Below, one piece after another: positions 1 to 12,599 of a stretch of 64,000 nucleotides of DNA. The first letter of the stretch is position 1; the number at the start of each line of letters is the position of its first letter. The position numbers were made by a program, and so were the translations under genes. The notes beneath the pieces were generated by a model. That model made no database searches and had not been told where the DNA came from. It saw only the letters and a list, made by a program, of their open reading frames with translations. This DNA is from Dirofilaria immitis (Eukaryota; Nematoda; Chromadorea; Rhabditida; Onchocercidae): contig JAKNDB010000068.1 in the NCBI GenBank assembly GCA_024305405.1, positions 124,001 to 188,000 of the forward strand, written 5' to 3'.

Positions 1-919
1 AATATAAGCTCGAATTTTCCTTGGCTCTTTCTTTTGTTTCCTTGGCTTTTCTTTCCTTTTAACAGTAATCCTAAACTTGAAACAATTCGATATCATTTGC
101 TCATATGCGATCTAATCATTTATTTGGCTAATTTAAATTTCATCAAAATAATTGATAAAACCATTTTAAAACGTAATAATAGCAATAATCTTGGCTTATT
201 TAATAGAGCTATTTTCATTCCTATCTTATTAATCTATGCCAATTTATACTATCTCATTTTCTATTAAACGATAAGAATACTAATTTTATGATATATATGT
301 ATATACAAAAATATATATTCTCATGATTTCCAATTATTGATAATCGCAATAATGATCAAATATCTTCGAATATTTGATCTAAGATTTATTTTATCGTTCA
401 TACATATTTCATATTATTACTTTTCTTTTATATGCTTTGCTGCAGTTTGTTTTATTTTTATTTATAATAAAATATAATATACCAAAATAATAATAAAAGT
501 TTATTTTTATTTATTCGTCATTTATATATTTATAATTATTCAGTCTTTATTTATTTATAATACAATAAAATAATGCTTATAAATTTATCATTTTTTTTAT
601 TTGATTTAAAAATTATAAAATTTTTTACTAAATTAGTTTTGTTTACTTTTGTTTTAATTTTTTCGTTATCTTTTTTTTTATTAAATTATTTTATATTATA
701 TAGCATATATTTAGTAGAATTAATTACAGTATACAGCATTGAATATATTCAGTAGGATTAATCACAGTATACAAAATTGAACAACTAACTGTAAATGTAA
801 TTAAATCATTCTATATTATATAGCATATATTTAGTAGGATTAATTACAGTATGCAACATTGAATATATTTAGTAAGATTAATTACAGTATACAACAACAT
901 TGAATAATTAAATGTAACG
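1..919. other. AT-rich intergenic DNA
   Basis: No exon-like stretch with plausible splice sites and protein composition is visible. Open frames here are poly-Phe/Ile/Leu shadows of AT-rich DNA. The right end carries the tandem repeat described at 690-908, directly upstream of the start codon of the next gene. Confidence 0.5.
690..908. repeat. degenerate tandem repeat upstream of APMAP-like gene
   Basis: About four imperfect copies of a unit near 39 bp, built from TTAATTACAGTATACA followed by a TTGAATATATTTAGTA-like part. A higher-order repeat also exists, since the string TATATAGCATATATTTAGTA occurs near 697 and again near 819. The array ends about 12 bases before the ATG at 920, so it occupies the presumed promoter and 5' UTR. 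Confidence 0.75.
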
Positions 920-3900
920 ATGGTAAGACATAAAACAAATCAACGTAAACATCAAAACTATCGTCATGGTGTATTAGGTGAAGATTCATCATTATCAGCA
1001 GTGATATGTTTAGAGAAAAAATCGAAGCAACGACAATTTTCAGTGTATGTTTTAAATAAATTTAAAAAAAACTTTAAATTAAAATTATCGCTAAAATTTG
1101 ACTATTCCTTCTTCAAAAAAATTAATTTATTTAATAATTTGAAATATTAATAACAAATTTTTACATATATTTAGATAGATATTTTAGATAAATTTTATTT
1201 CTCAATAAATAATTAGTAAAAATTTTTTTTATTTTTGAAGTATTAATTAAAAATTTTATTAAAACTTGCAAAACGAAGAAGCAAAATAATAGTAATAATA
1301 ATAATAATAGCAATTCAAAATACTTATTCAGGTAAATTATTTACTATTTTTGTTAAATAGCATTAAAATGATGAATTGATAATAACAAATTGATAATTAA
1401 TGCAAATTTTGTAATCAAAAATAATAATAATTAATAGAAAAAAGTAGAAAAATTTTTGATTATTTATTGAGAATTACAATTAGAAAATTAAATTAAATTC
1501 AAATTAGAATTAAAGAATTAATTTTTTTTTAGTTGTCAATATATTTGTTTATACTTTTTGGTTCAATTATTGCGATCATTTTGGCAATTTTATTACATTA
1601 TAATTTAACAACAGAAACAATTCAATCGGTCAAATATAGGTAAAGATGAAAGTTTAATTTTTATTTATCAATTTATTCAAATATTCGTCTAATTTAATCA
1701 ATCTTAAAACAAAAAAAAAGAATTCCTATTATCAAAGTATCATTTCAATAAATGCTATTATCAAAATAGAATTCCTATTATCAAAATATCATTTCGATAA
1801 ATGCTATCATTTCAATAAATGCTATTGTCAAAATTTCTATTATCAAAATATCATTTCAATCGATCCTATTATTAAGATAGAATTCCTATTATCAAAATAT
1901 CATTTTAATCGATCCTTCTTATATAAATATTTCGTTTTTCTGAAATTTTTAATCGAAAATTATTTTTGCGGAAAAATAATTTAAAAATAAAAGACTAAAA
2001 ATTTTATTAGTAAATATACAATGTATGATATCATTTGTTCGATTACTGATTATTATTATCATTTGTTTTTAAATTTTTTTTATCGAAAATATTTTTACAA
2101 GCTATACCAATAGCATTTTGTTCTAATACTGATTTTATCAAAAAAGAAATTTACCAAGTTAATTGGTATTAAACTAATCGATGAACAAAATTTAGAGAAT
2201 TTTATCAAAATTTTTACAGTACTTGATAAGCACATAGCAGCAAAAACTTTTTTACAAAAGAGATGAGAATAGACTAAAACATGATGACGGTATAGAGGTT
2301 GTTAACTTACTGAAGAGTTCAGCCTTTATGTATCGTGATACCGTTGATGAATTAAGAGAGTTCATTAGAGAAGTTATCAATTCTATCAGTACTGAAGATG
2401 GCTATCTATTTAAGCTCGATCTAATCCCACTTTCAAATGAAGAGACATAAAGAAAGTTTCAGCAAAAGTTCATGATATAGTGAATATCTTTTTGCTCTGG
2501 AAAATAACTCGATGAAAAGTCATCAATATGGAGTATTTCTATCGGTGTTTAACTTAATTAAAAAATGGGCAAATATTTTATTTTGTTTTATTATTATATT
2601 AAGTATTGATTAATTATTAGGCTGATTTAATAATCATTTTTTGGGTAATAAATTTATGATTATTTGCATAGTAGTTTTAACACTATTAATTTATCAATAT
2701 GGAAAAGTTAAAAAGAACGAAGTAATAGTAATAATAATCAGTGATTAATAAATAATATTATATATATAATTTATTGATTACTCTTTTTCCACCACCATTA
2801 CTATTATTATTTTCTCGATGATTAAAAAATATTATTACTGAAGTTGATTTTTCTAGCTACTTTTTTGCTTGTTTTAATTTACAAAAACAATTGATTATAA
2901 TTTTAGACTTCCAAAACCACCAGAATTTACGGGTACTTTAGAGCCAAATCAAGAATTAACAAATGCAGAAATATTATTGATGGATGAAATTATTGGACCA
3001 GAATCGATTGCAATACACGAAAAAATAAAACTATATATGTTGCACTTAAAAATGGTTTTATTGCCCTAATTGAAATTGATAAATTTAGAAAAGTAAGGCA
3101 CAATTTTAATTGTCATCTCATTAGCATACAACAATGATAATAATTATCTTCGAGAATTATCATTCATTAATAAATTTAATTTTAATATGCTATGTATATC
3201 GTCAAATTTATACTTAAAAATAAATATGGAAATTCTTATCATAAATAATCGAGAATTTTCACATACAAAAAAATGTGATTAATTCTGCATCGAGAAATAT
3301 AATAATAAGTTATGTTTTAGCTTAATTTATAATTAATTAATTAATTAATAGGCAAAATTAGTGAAAGGTTTCAAATTAACTCAGCAATATGATCAATTAT
3401 GTGATGGAAGCTATCATTCATTACCGAAATGTGGCCGACCTTTAGGAATTCGATTCAGTCGACAAAATCCGGATTTGCTAATTATTGCTGATGCTTATCA
3501 TGGATTTTTCGAAGCAAACTTTCAACATGGTATAAATCGATAAATGTTTTTAAACAAAAATAGTCTATGAGAAAGATTGAATATCTTAATAATTTTTAAT
3601 TATCAAGATATTCAATCTTATATATTCAATCAATCAAGATATCCAATCTTAATAATTAAAAATTATTAAGATATAATTATAAAGTTTTATTTTTTTCAGA
3701 ATATTTCACAATAATAAGTTATAATTTAGGTAAAAAATTTCAAGGGGTAAAATATATTTAAAAATTTTATTTTTATTAATTTCAATTTATTCGCTTATAT
3801 TATATTCTTTTTTTTCAAAAAAATTTTTTTTGTCAATAAAACTTTTAAATTGCAATTGTTTATAATTTAATTTGAATATTTCATCTCATTTTTTTCTTTC

Positions 3901-5806
3901 AAATTAATTTCTTTCGTTTTGTATTGAAAGCAGGAAAAAACCTAAAATTTGAGGTTATCTTTTAACAAATATTCTAAAATTTTAGGAACGATAAGACAAT
4001 TTCTAAAGCCTGGTACTAAGATAACATATGGTTCATCGAGTCCAGTAATACATTTTAATGATTTCGATATTAGCCAAAATGGACGTCATATCATCTTTAC
4101 CGAACCATCTCATCGTTTTATGGATCGAGATTGTTTTTATGCAATGGCTGAACATAGACCGGATGGACGGTATATTTGTTTATAAATTTAAATCTAATAA
4201 ATTCATATTCATTCTGATATGTTGAATAGCAATTTTGGCAATTTTTTTATCATCAAAATTTATCAGATTGATTTTTCAAATTTTAATTTCTAAAATTTAA
4301 TCTATTATTATATTTAAAATTAAGGAGAAAACTTCAAATTGTATATTTTGTATTTAGATTATTGGATTATAATATGCATACAGGTGAGCTTCGTGTACTG
4401 GTCGATAATTTATATTATCCGAATGGTGTCGAATTTGATAGAACCGGAAAATGTGTATTTTTGCCGAAATGGGCAATGTTCGAATTCTGAAGTCAATTTT
4501 TTTGCATTCAGATAAAATTAATGTTTAAAATGATGATGACTTTTTTTAAAATAAATTTACAATATTTTATTAGACCTTTTGATTCCAATTTATCAATTTT
4601 TAATTTTTCTTTAACGATTTGTTGCTGTTTAAATGACGAAAATTCAATTTCATACAGTAATAACTAAAAACTTTTTCAATTCTATACAGTAATAACTAAA
4701 AACTAAAAATTTAATTCTATACAGCAATAACTAAAAACTTTTACACAGTAATAACTAAAAACTTATTTACTTTTTTGCTTTGCAAATTAAACGTTAATCT
4801 TATCTGATTGATCTTTTCTATTCAAAACTTGTTAATATATAATTTCAATTTCAGATATTGTTTTACATATAAGTTTGAGAAATATACAGTAGTAGCAAGT
4901 AATCTACCTGGATATCCAGATAATATTCGAACATCCAATAATGGCATGTTATGGGTACCACTTGGCCATGTTCGTTTAAAAGATGATTCTTGGATTACTG
5001 AAAGACCTTTTCTAAGAAATATTGTTGCAATGGTATCCTTATCTTATTGTTTTTTGCAATTAAAAAAAATTAAATTTTAGATTTATAAATTGTCAAAAAA
5101 ATTTTTTAAATATTTTCTTAATACTTCATTATAAATAATTTTAAAATATTTAGATGATTAAGAATTCTTCATAGATTTTCTCACTTTTTTTCATTTATTT
5201 TTAAGAAATTATTTGGAAAAAAGCATTATACTTCTAGTTTTCACAGATGCTACATACGAAACTGAATTTATTTAAAAATGCTATATTAATATTTTACACG
5301 TATACTGTATATAAAATACCGTACTGCATGTAAAAATACTGTATAGCAACATTTTTGTAAATATCTGTATATGATATTGCAGATAGTAAAAATGATGTAT
5401 TTATGGCAATGTTTAATTATTTTTACCAAAATATGGTTTGCTATTACTTATTGATCCAACTAACGGTACTATTGTAAGAAGTTTTCATGATCCTAGTGGT
5501 TTAACGATAAGTTCAATTTCACAGGTTGTAACTAATCTGCTTCATTTATTAATAATTAATTTTTATTTAGCAATTAGTATCCATTATTATTGTTGTATCA
5601 TTAACATCTTTATATATTAGACAAATTTTCATGTTACTATTTGAAACAATTTATTAAGAATGAGACTGTAAAAAATTACAGTAAGAAAAAGTACATATAT
5701 ATATATATATATATTATAGGCAACTGAACTTGATGACGGTACTATCCTACTTGGTGGTGATAACAATATGTTTTTGGCAAGATTTAAACCATCAAAAATG
5801 TTATGA
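920..5806 (+). CDS. APMAP / strictosidine synthase-like membrane-anchored propeller protein, 10 exons
   Basis: Exons I assign: 920-1042, 1533-1639, 2907-3092, 3352-3529, 3700-3729, 3986-4169, 4358-4491, 4855-5032, 5383-5524, 5720-5806, about 449 residues. Exon 1 is a basic cytosolic tail. Exon 2 is a single hydrophobic segment (LFILFGSIIAIILAILL), giving a type II membrane topology as in adipocyte plasma membrane-associated protein. Family landmarks follow in order: GPESIA, CGRPLGIR, ADAYHGFFEAN, EHRPDGR, YYPNGVEFD, NLPGYPDNIR, ERPFLRN, HDPSG and LLGGDNNMFLARF before the stop. Human APMAP is of similar length; the family adopts a six-bladed propeller related to arylesterases. Phases match except for single-base shifts at 3020-3025 (A run), 4458-4462 (T run) and 5420-5424 (T run). 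I read these as sequence errors, although a pseudogene is possible. The gene is convergent with the phosphatase gene, 321 bp away. The assignment is strong; the exact substrate is unknown. Confidence 0.88.
1721..1917. repeat. tandem repeat in intron 2 of APMAP-like gene
   Basis: Several imperfect copies of a roughly 50-60 bp unit combining AATTCCTATTATCAAAATAT with CATTTCAATAAATGCTATTA or CATTTCAATCGATCCTATTA. The copies differ by substitutions and partial deletions. The array lies wholly inside an intron. Confidence 0.75.
4640..4765. repeat. short tandem repeat in intron 7 of APMAP-like gene
   Basis: Four to five copies of a unit near 30 bp with the core ACAGTAATAACTAAAAACTT, separated by short AATTCTAT spacers. 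It is intronic and no function is evident. Confidence 0.7.
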
Positions 5807-6127
5807 TATATTTTTTGAAAGAAGAAAAATGATTAAATTACTTGAACGATTTCAATTTTTATTTTTGGTACAAAATAAAAATATTAAATTTCAATTATCA
5901 ATTTTTCCATAATAAAAACAAATGAAATTACAAGTATTTGCTTGTTTGCATGGTTTTTGTGTGTTAAAAATTCTCAATTACAAAATTAATTTATTTTATA
6001 TCCAAGTACTGATGATAGTTAATAAAAACTCTGATAAACAATAATGATAATGATAGTAATAATGATAGTAATGATAATGATAATAATAATAATAATGATA
6101 TTAACAAAAATATATGTGAAAAAAGAT

Positions 6128-8937
6128 TTATAATGACATTTTATCATCATTTAACTCCATCGCATCATCAATATCCAGTTCATCTTGTTTTGTTGATCGT
6201 AATTTTAATCGATATTTACTTGGTGTTAGTGTAACAAATGCACATCGTAATTCCTCATCAATTGCTAATACAGCACCACAATTATTAAATTTACCGCAAT
6301 AATTTGGAGCAGAAAAAATGGTAATCATATGTCGGCCAGCAAAAAATTCATAACCATCCTGAAAAAAGAATGAAAAAAAGAAAAATTAGCCAATAATAAT
6401 TAAAAACTTTGTTAATAAGCAAAAAGGAAAATGAAAAAAAAAATTGAAAAGAATTTTTTAGAATATTATATGAATAATAAAAATAAAAAAAGTTATTTTA
6501 GGAAAATAAAAATTAATTGAAATATAAATCTTATTATTTTAGTAATACTATAATTATGAATGATATATTTAGAAAAGCATTTTATTAAATATTTATTTAA
6601 TTAATATTTTTTAATTTTCAAATTCCGTCGAGAAAAAGTTCAATAGAGGTTTTAAAAAGAATATTTTATAAATCATATACGTAATTGTTTATGTAAAAAT
6701 AATTTTTGTTTTTTTAAGATATGAATATATCGTAAGGAATAAGTTTAATACATTTTGTAATTATGATAGGATAATAAAAATGATTGATTTGAAATTTTTC
6801 ATATTTACGTGAAATATTTGTTCACTAAAATAAATTACATTAAAATAAAGTTGCTAAATTTACAAATTAATTAGCTATAAAAATTAAATTACCTGTACAA
6901 CTTGATGAGCACGTACAATAAAATCTAATTTACATTGTTGGCATAATGTTACAACAGCGCTTTGATTGAAATGATGTGAAATGCCTCGTAATGATGGCCC
7001 AAAATTTGGATCATTTGGCCCATTTGACATTGTAGCATCCGGATCAGACCTATAAATTATACTTTTAGATGAAATAATGAAGAGATAATTAAGCATAATT
7101 ATTATTACTGATTATTGAAATATTATTAAATTAATCATTACATATCATAATAGCATACCATAACAAATCAACTTCGATACTATCATTAATTGGATCTGTT
7201 GGTCTTTTTAAATTTCGTAAAATATCAAGATTTGTCATTTTTGGTGATAAACCACCATGCATACAAAGTATACGTTTACTAACATATGCTGCAAATGGTA
7301 ACCAATTGAATAAATCCTGAAAAAAGATTTATTAAATTAATGAAATAATTAACAGTTATATTAAATTTTTTTTTATCAAAAAAAATTTATAAAATTTACA
7401 CAAAGATTCGTTTTTTCTTTTTTCTTATTTTTTCACCTGAAATTTATTCCATAATGCATTATCATCGTTGAAACGATCATTTAATTCATCGCGAAAACCA
7501 TATGTTTGATTTACAAATGAACATTCATGATTTCCGCGTAGTAAGAAAATTTTTGTCGGAAAACGAATTTTCAAAAGTAATAGCAAACATATTACTTCTA
7601 AGCTATTTGGACCACGATCAACATAATCACCCATAAAAAGATATCGCTGTAATAAATTTTAATTGAATATTGGAAATGAAATAAAAATCAAAAATTGTTT
7701 ATTCGAACTGGATTACTTCATTTCTTTTATTTTTATTTTTTTAAATAATTAAAAAAAGTATATATATGCCTTATTACTACTATTACTCATTGATTTCGAT
7801 TAGTAATAATGAAATTTAAACATTTCATTCTGTGATTATTTTAATTAATACAAAATTAATTTTATTATTAAAAATTTAAAAAATTTTTTATTCGAAAATT
7901 TGACCTCATGCGGTGGCCGACCACATTGTTGAAAAATTCGTAATAGATCGACATATTGTCCATGAATATCACCACAAATATTAACAGGTACTGTAATTTC
8001 CAATAGACTACATTCATCTTGCAATATTTCTCTGTTAAAAAATAAAAGATTAAAAGAAGCGAAAAATTAATTTCAATTTTCTATTTTTGGATTTATATGA
8101 TTTAATCTTTGAATTTAGAATATTATATTTACAGCGTTATAAATTAATATATTTTAATAAAAATGTTTATTATATATATAAATGATAAATATACATATAT
8201 CATGTGATACTATATAGTTAATAATTTAAAAATTATATTGAATAATTTAGTTAAATTAAATTAACAAAAATATGATTAAATAGAAATTTAATTTAATAAT
8301 TAAAATCAGTAATTATATTATTTACTTATTTAATGATTGAGAATTTTAAAAAAAAAGGAAAAAATTTCTAAAAAAATAAATCTAAAAATATATTCATTAT
8401 CTTATCATAAAATTTTTTACATTAAATGAAAAAAAAAAAAAAACGAAAGATAACAAACTTAGAACGTGCAATCATTCGTTTAATCATATTAATATCTTTG
8501 AGTACATCATTTACTACTTTACGATTTCTTGAATCAATCGTAATACAATCAAATAATTTCATCATTAAATTATCAGCTTCATCATCCGATAAATTTTGTA
8601 AACTAATTTCATGAGCTAATTCTATAAATTTTAACAATTATCATAATTTAGATTACTTAAATGATTGATATTATTTTATGAATCAAATGAAAAAAAATTC
8701 AAACATTATTTACTCTCAGTTATAAGTAATTTTACTTTCATTTTTTTCTTTTTTGAAATAATTATTAACTATTTGGTTTAAAAATTTATGACAAATTTTT
8801 CATTGAATTTTGATTCTATTTCCTTTATCTTTTATCATTTTACAACCTTCTGATGAATGATTTTTTGCTGTTACAGAAATCTCCGCTTCAGTATCAATAC
8901 TTTCAATTGCTGTAGATGATTGCATCAAAATAATCAT
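6128..8937 (-). CDS. PP1-type serine/threonine protein phosphatase catalytic subunit, 7 exons
   Basis: Exons on the minus strand: 8937-8847, 8621-8459, 8031-7905, 7646-7437, 7316-7159, 7049-6893, 6358-6128. They total 1137 nt and encode 378 residues with every intron phase consistent and no frameshift. The PPP-family metal and phosphate-binding signatures are all present in order: GDIHGQ, GDYVDRG, GNHE, MHGG, RAHQVV and SAPNYCG. These imply a working two-metal phosphoesterase acting on phospho-Ser/Thr. It aligns by eye best with PP1 (the [29 protein letters not shown] and [20 protein letters not shown] segments). Compared with canonical PP1, the N-terminus (about 30 residues, rich in S/T/E) and the C-terminal tail are unrelated. 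The PP1 segment NDRGVSFTFG is altered to a [15 protein letters not shown] sequence. Start chosen at 8937; a second in-frame Met lies at 8925. Nematodes carry many divergent PP1-like paralogues, often male-enriched; that role here is inference. Confidence 0.93.
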
Positions 8938-9577
8938 TAAAGAAACGGGGAAAAAAAGAATAAATAAATTGATATTTGATTAAGATTTGATACAAGAATA
9001 TTATTTCGTTTTTACTAAATATTGAAACAACCAATTTGATGATTTTATCTAAAAAGTAATAAATTGAATAATTATTTTATTTCATTTTATATTCTTTTAT
9101 TTATTTAAGCTATTTTTTGCATCGTTTTTTTTTCTGTTTGCAAAAATTTAAATAATTATTTGAAAAAAGAAAATATGAATTTCCTATCATTTTTATTTCA
9201 TATTAATTGCATACAATTTTTCTTTTCTAAATTTTAGTAATTTCTTTTTTTTTTTGAAATTTGAATTTCCATTTCCCATTGATTTCGCATAATTGAAATT
9301 ATTTGCATATTTTGAGTGATTTAATCGATTAATAAAATGAGAAATTTGTTTTAATAAATTTTCAAAAAATTTCATAAAATTACGTATTTCAAAAGTTATC
9401 AAAATTTTCAATAGAAAAGAAGGAAATTTTCGTGATTTCAATCGTAAGATTACGATAGTTTAGCCAATAATTATGGTACTATTGGTTCTCCTTATGTGTT
9501 ATAAGTTCTGTTTTAACTGATCATATTGGTGATTTTTGTATTCCTTTTTTTTTTTGATGGTTTTATTTTATTTTCCA

Positions 9578-9690
9578 TAAGTCATTTTCCTTATCAGTTT
9601 TTTTCTCTTTGTTGATTTTTATGTTTATTTTGTACAGGTCATTTTTCTTATCAGTTTTTGGTTCTTTATTGATTGTTATACTTTTTTGTT
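9578..9690. repeat. two-copy direct repeat
   Basis: Two adjacent copies of a unit of about 60 bp whose core is TCATTTTTCTTATCAGTTTT followed by a TTTGTTGATTTTTATGTT-like stretch, with several substitutions between copies. No gene context. Confidence 0.6.
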
Positions 9691-11042
9691 TGCTTTTATT
9701 AAGAGTGATAAATACCATTTTGGTAGTTGATTGCCTAAGGCTATAGTTGCTTCTATACTCCTATTAGTTGCTTGGTTCATAGTAATACTTTAGTTATTGC
9801 TGAAGTTATGTTGATAATTTAATATGCAATAATGCATTCTCTATTTATTGTATCATTGTCATTGTTCCTAATTGATAAAAGATGAAAGGTATCAAAAATT
9901 AGCAACACTCTTTTGATAACTATATGATAATGTTATATCAAAAATCAATTATATGAATTATAATAGGACAAAAGGTAAAAAGAAAAAGAAATAAATCGAA
10001 AAAAAAAAGTTTGCTTTACTAAAAACAATTAAAATATTTGGATAAAATAGCATATAATTGCGAAAATATTATCAACGCCTAAAATTATATTTTAAGTTAA
10101 TTCATACAATCTTTCTTTGTACATGAAATATTGGAACTATTTCAAAAATGAATAAATACATCGATTATGGTAATAATTGAAACGAAGAAATTATTCATTG
10201 ATATTAATTATGTTATGCTATGTGTAATTCTTATACAGTAACACATATGACAGGTCTTTTTACAGTATCAAAAATGCTTTCATTTTTTTTTTTGATATCT
10301 CAGCAATTGCATGAATTTTCTTAATCACTTACTTCTATAATGATATTCAAATGGTATTCATAATGACTACTTCCATTATAGATGGTATTCAAATGATTGT
10401 TTCGTTTACAGTATGACAAATTTATCTATTTTTTTGATTAATTCATCCTTCTAGTAATTTTGCAAATAATTTTTGATTATATTAATTTATACTAACTGAA
10501 AACGATAAATAGATAAATTATTATTTATTAATTTTATCTAATTTAAAGAAGATAACAATTTTAGTTTTGATAATTTAAATAATATTAGTTTGCAAATGAG
10601 TTAAAATTAATAGAAAAATGAGTTAATCTAATTTGTTGCAAATACGAAGTTAGTTATGAATCAATCAATCATCTTATCATAAAAATGTAACTCTTTATTT
10701 TGAATATTTTCGTCAACTTTTACTAAATCGATAACCTAATATATCGATTATCAGTACATCGCATCATCGTTTTAACCATTCGTCGACATCAATACACACT
10801 AATCAATGCTTAATTAACATCGATGGTCTCAAATAACTGTAATTTTTCATTCTCGGATACTGTATGCAATCATTTTTGCAATGAATGTTACATTATTTTA
10901 ACAATTCGCTGATAATCTTGTGATGATAACCCTTTCTATAATATATAATCTTGTGATAATCCTTTCAACTGACGTATCATTCATTTTATATATTTTGGTA
11001 ATGATTCAAGTCAAAGGTCATTTACATAATAGCTCTGATCAA

Positions 11043-11044
<2 letters not shown>

Positions 11045-11091
<47 letters not shown>
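11045..11091. repeat. (CA)n microsatellite
   Basis: An uninterrupted run of about 23 CA dinucleotides, visible directly. It lies in intergenic DNA. Confidence 0.98.
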
Positions 11092-11093
<2 letters not shown>

Positions 11094-12599
11094 TACATAT
11101 ATATGTATAGATACAACAATACGTAATATTCTTAAACTAATGCATTTCATGTAATTACTTTCAAAATAACTTCAAACTAAATGTCCGAATTATATTTTCC
11201 CCAATCGTTAACTATTAGAAAACTATCAAATGTCATTCATCATAAGAGTTATCACAACATTTATATACATTTGTTGAATTTTAATAAAATAATCACTAAA
11301 ATTTTTAACATTAAGTTTAATTTAAGATATTGATCTAAATTGATCTTTTAATATTGATATTTTTGTTTGCATGCATGCATGTATGCATATATTTAATTGA
11401 ATGATTGCAATTTTTGTAAAGATATATTGGATAATTTGGAAGTATAATACGAAATAGAAATGTTATCTGTAGCTATATAAATTAATAATGATATTATCAA
11501 TTTCTATAAATATAATTAGTCGTATATTTAATACAAATCTATTTCTAAATCAAACAAACACATTTTGTGATATTTGAATTTTTATTTTTTTTTCAATTCA
11601 AATTAATGATATGAATAATAAAATTATATTATCATTTATATGGAAAGTAGATTGTTTGTTAGTTGAACAAATATTGATCGAATAATTTGAAATAAGTAAA
11701 AGTATGAAAAAATCATCACTAATAAGGTCAATTCAATCAGATCAATAATCATAGCAGTTATATGTTTTGTCGAGTATAATTATATTGTTCAGGTCATCTA
11801 ACTGTTGACTTCTTTTCAAATTCTTCACTTACTTTCATTTGTTTAAATTTACAATCATCAACTGGAATAGTTGAAGAAAGAATGAGATAAACTTTCCTAT
11901 CAGCTTTCAAATAAATCATAGTTTTTCATCAAACTTTATTTATATAATTTTGCAAATACAAAAAAAAAAAAACAATCAATCAATGATATAGCATTCTTTA
12001 CAACGATTATAAATAAACCATATACATATTGTTTATATGCAAATTTTGAAAAGATTTTCTCACTTCTTGGAATTGATTTTAAAAATATTTGATAAATTTA
12101 AAATTTGAAAAATTATATGTTTTTTTTTACAAAGTTATAAAAAGTTTTGATATAATTGATTTAGTAATGGAAAGAAAGAAAAAAAATTGAAATAATATTG
12201 TATAGCAAAATATGAAAAATTTGATAGAATTTAAATTAAAACTGATCGATATTTTTTTTAGAATATTTCTTTAAAATCGGAAAGTATTTGATTAAACTAA
12301 TAATTGGAAGGTGCTTTTTTTTTAAGATTTCTGAATTTTTGATATAAGTAAAATAAAATTTTAATTTTTTGGCATTAAATTTAAACAATTCGAGCGGGTA
12401 CTATTTTTGATTTATTCATGATCAATTAGTGATCATATATTTTACTATTATTTATCATGGCATATTTTTAAAGCTTCAGATCATCATCATTTATTAAACA
12501 AAGATTGTATGATATGGCAAAAAATAAGACGAGATGAGAGATGAGGAAATGCATAGATGTTGATGAAAGAGTAAAAGATTGAGATGTATGAAGTGAAAA

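Noticed and set aside
920..5806. APMAP-like gene as a true pseudogene
   Set aside because: All damage is single-base change at homopolymers, splice sites and motifs are intact, and three other genes show the same error type. Not fully excluded without reads.
10920..11126. Plus-strand open frame ending in His-Thr repeats
   Set aside because: It is produced by the CA microsatellite.
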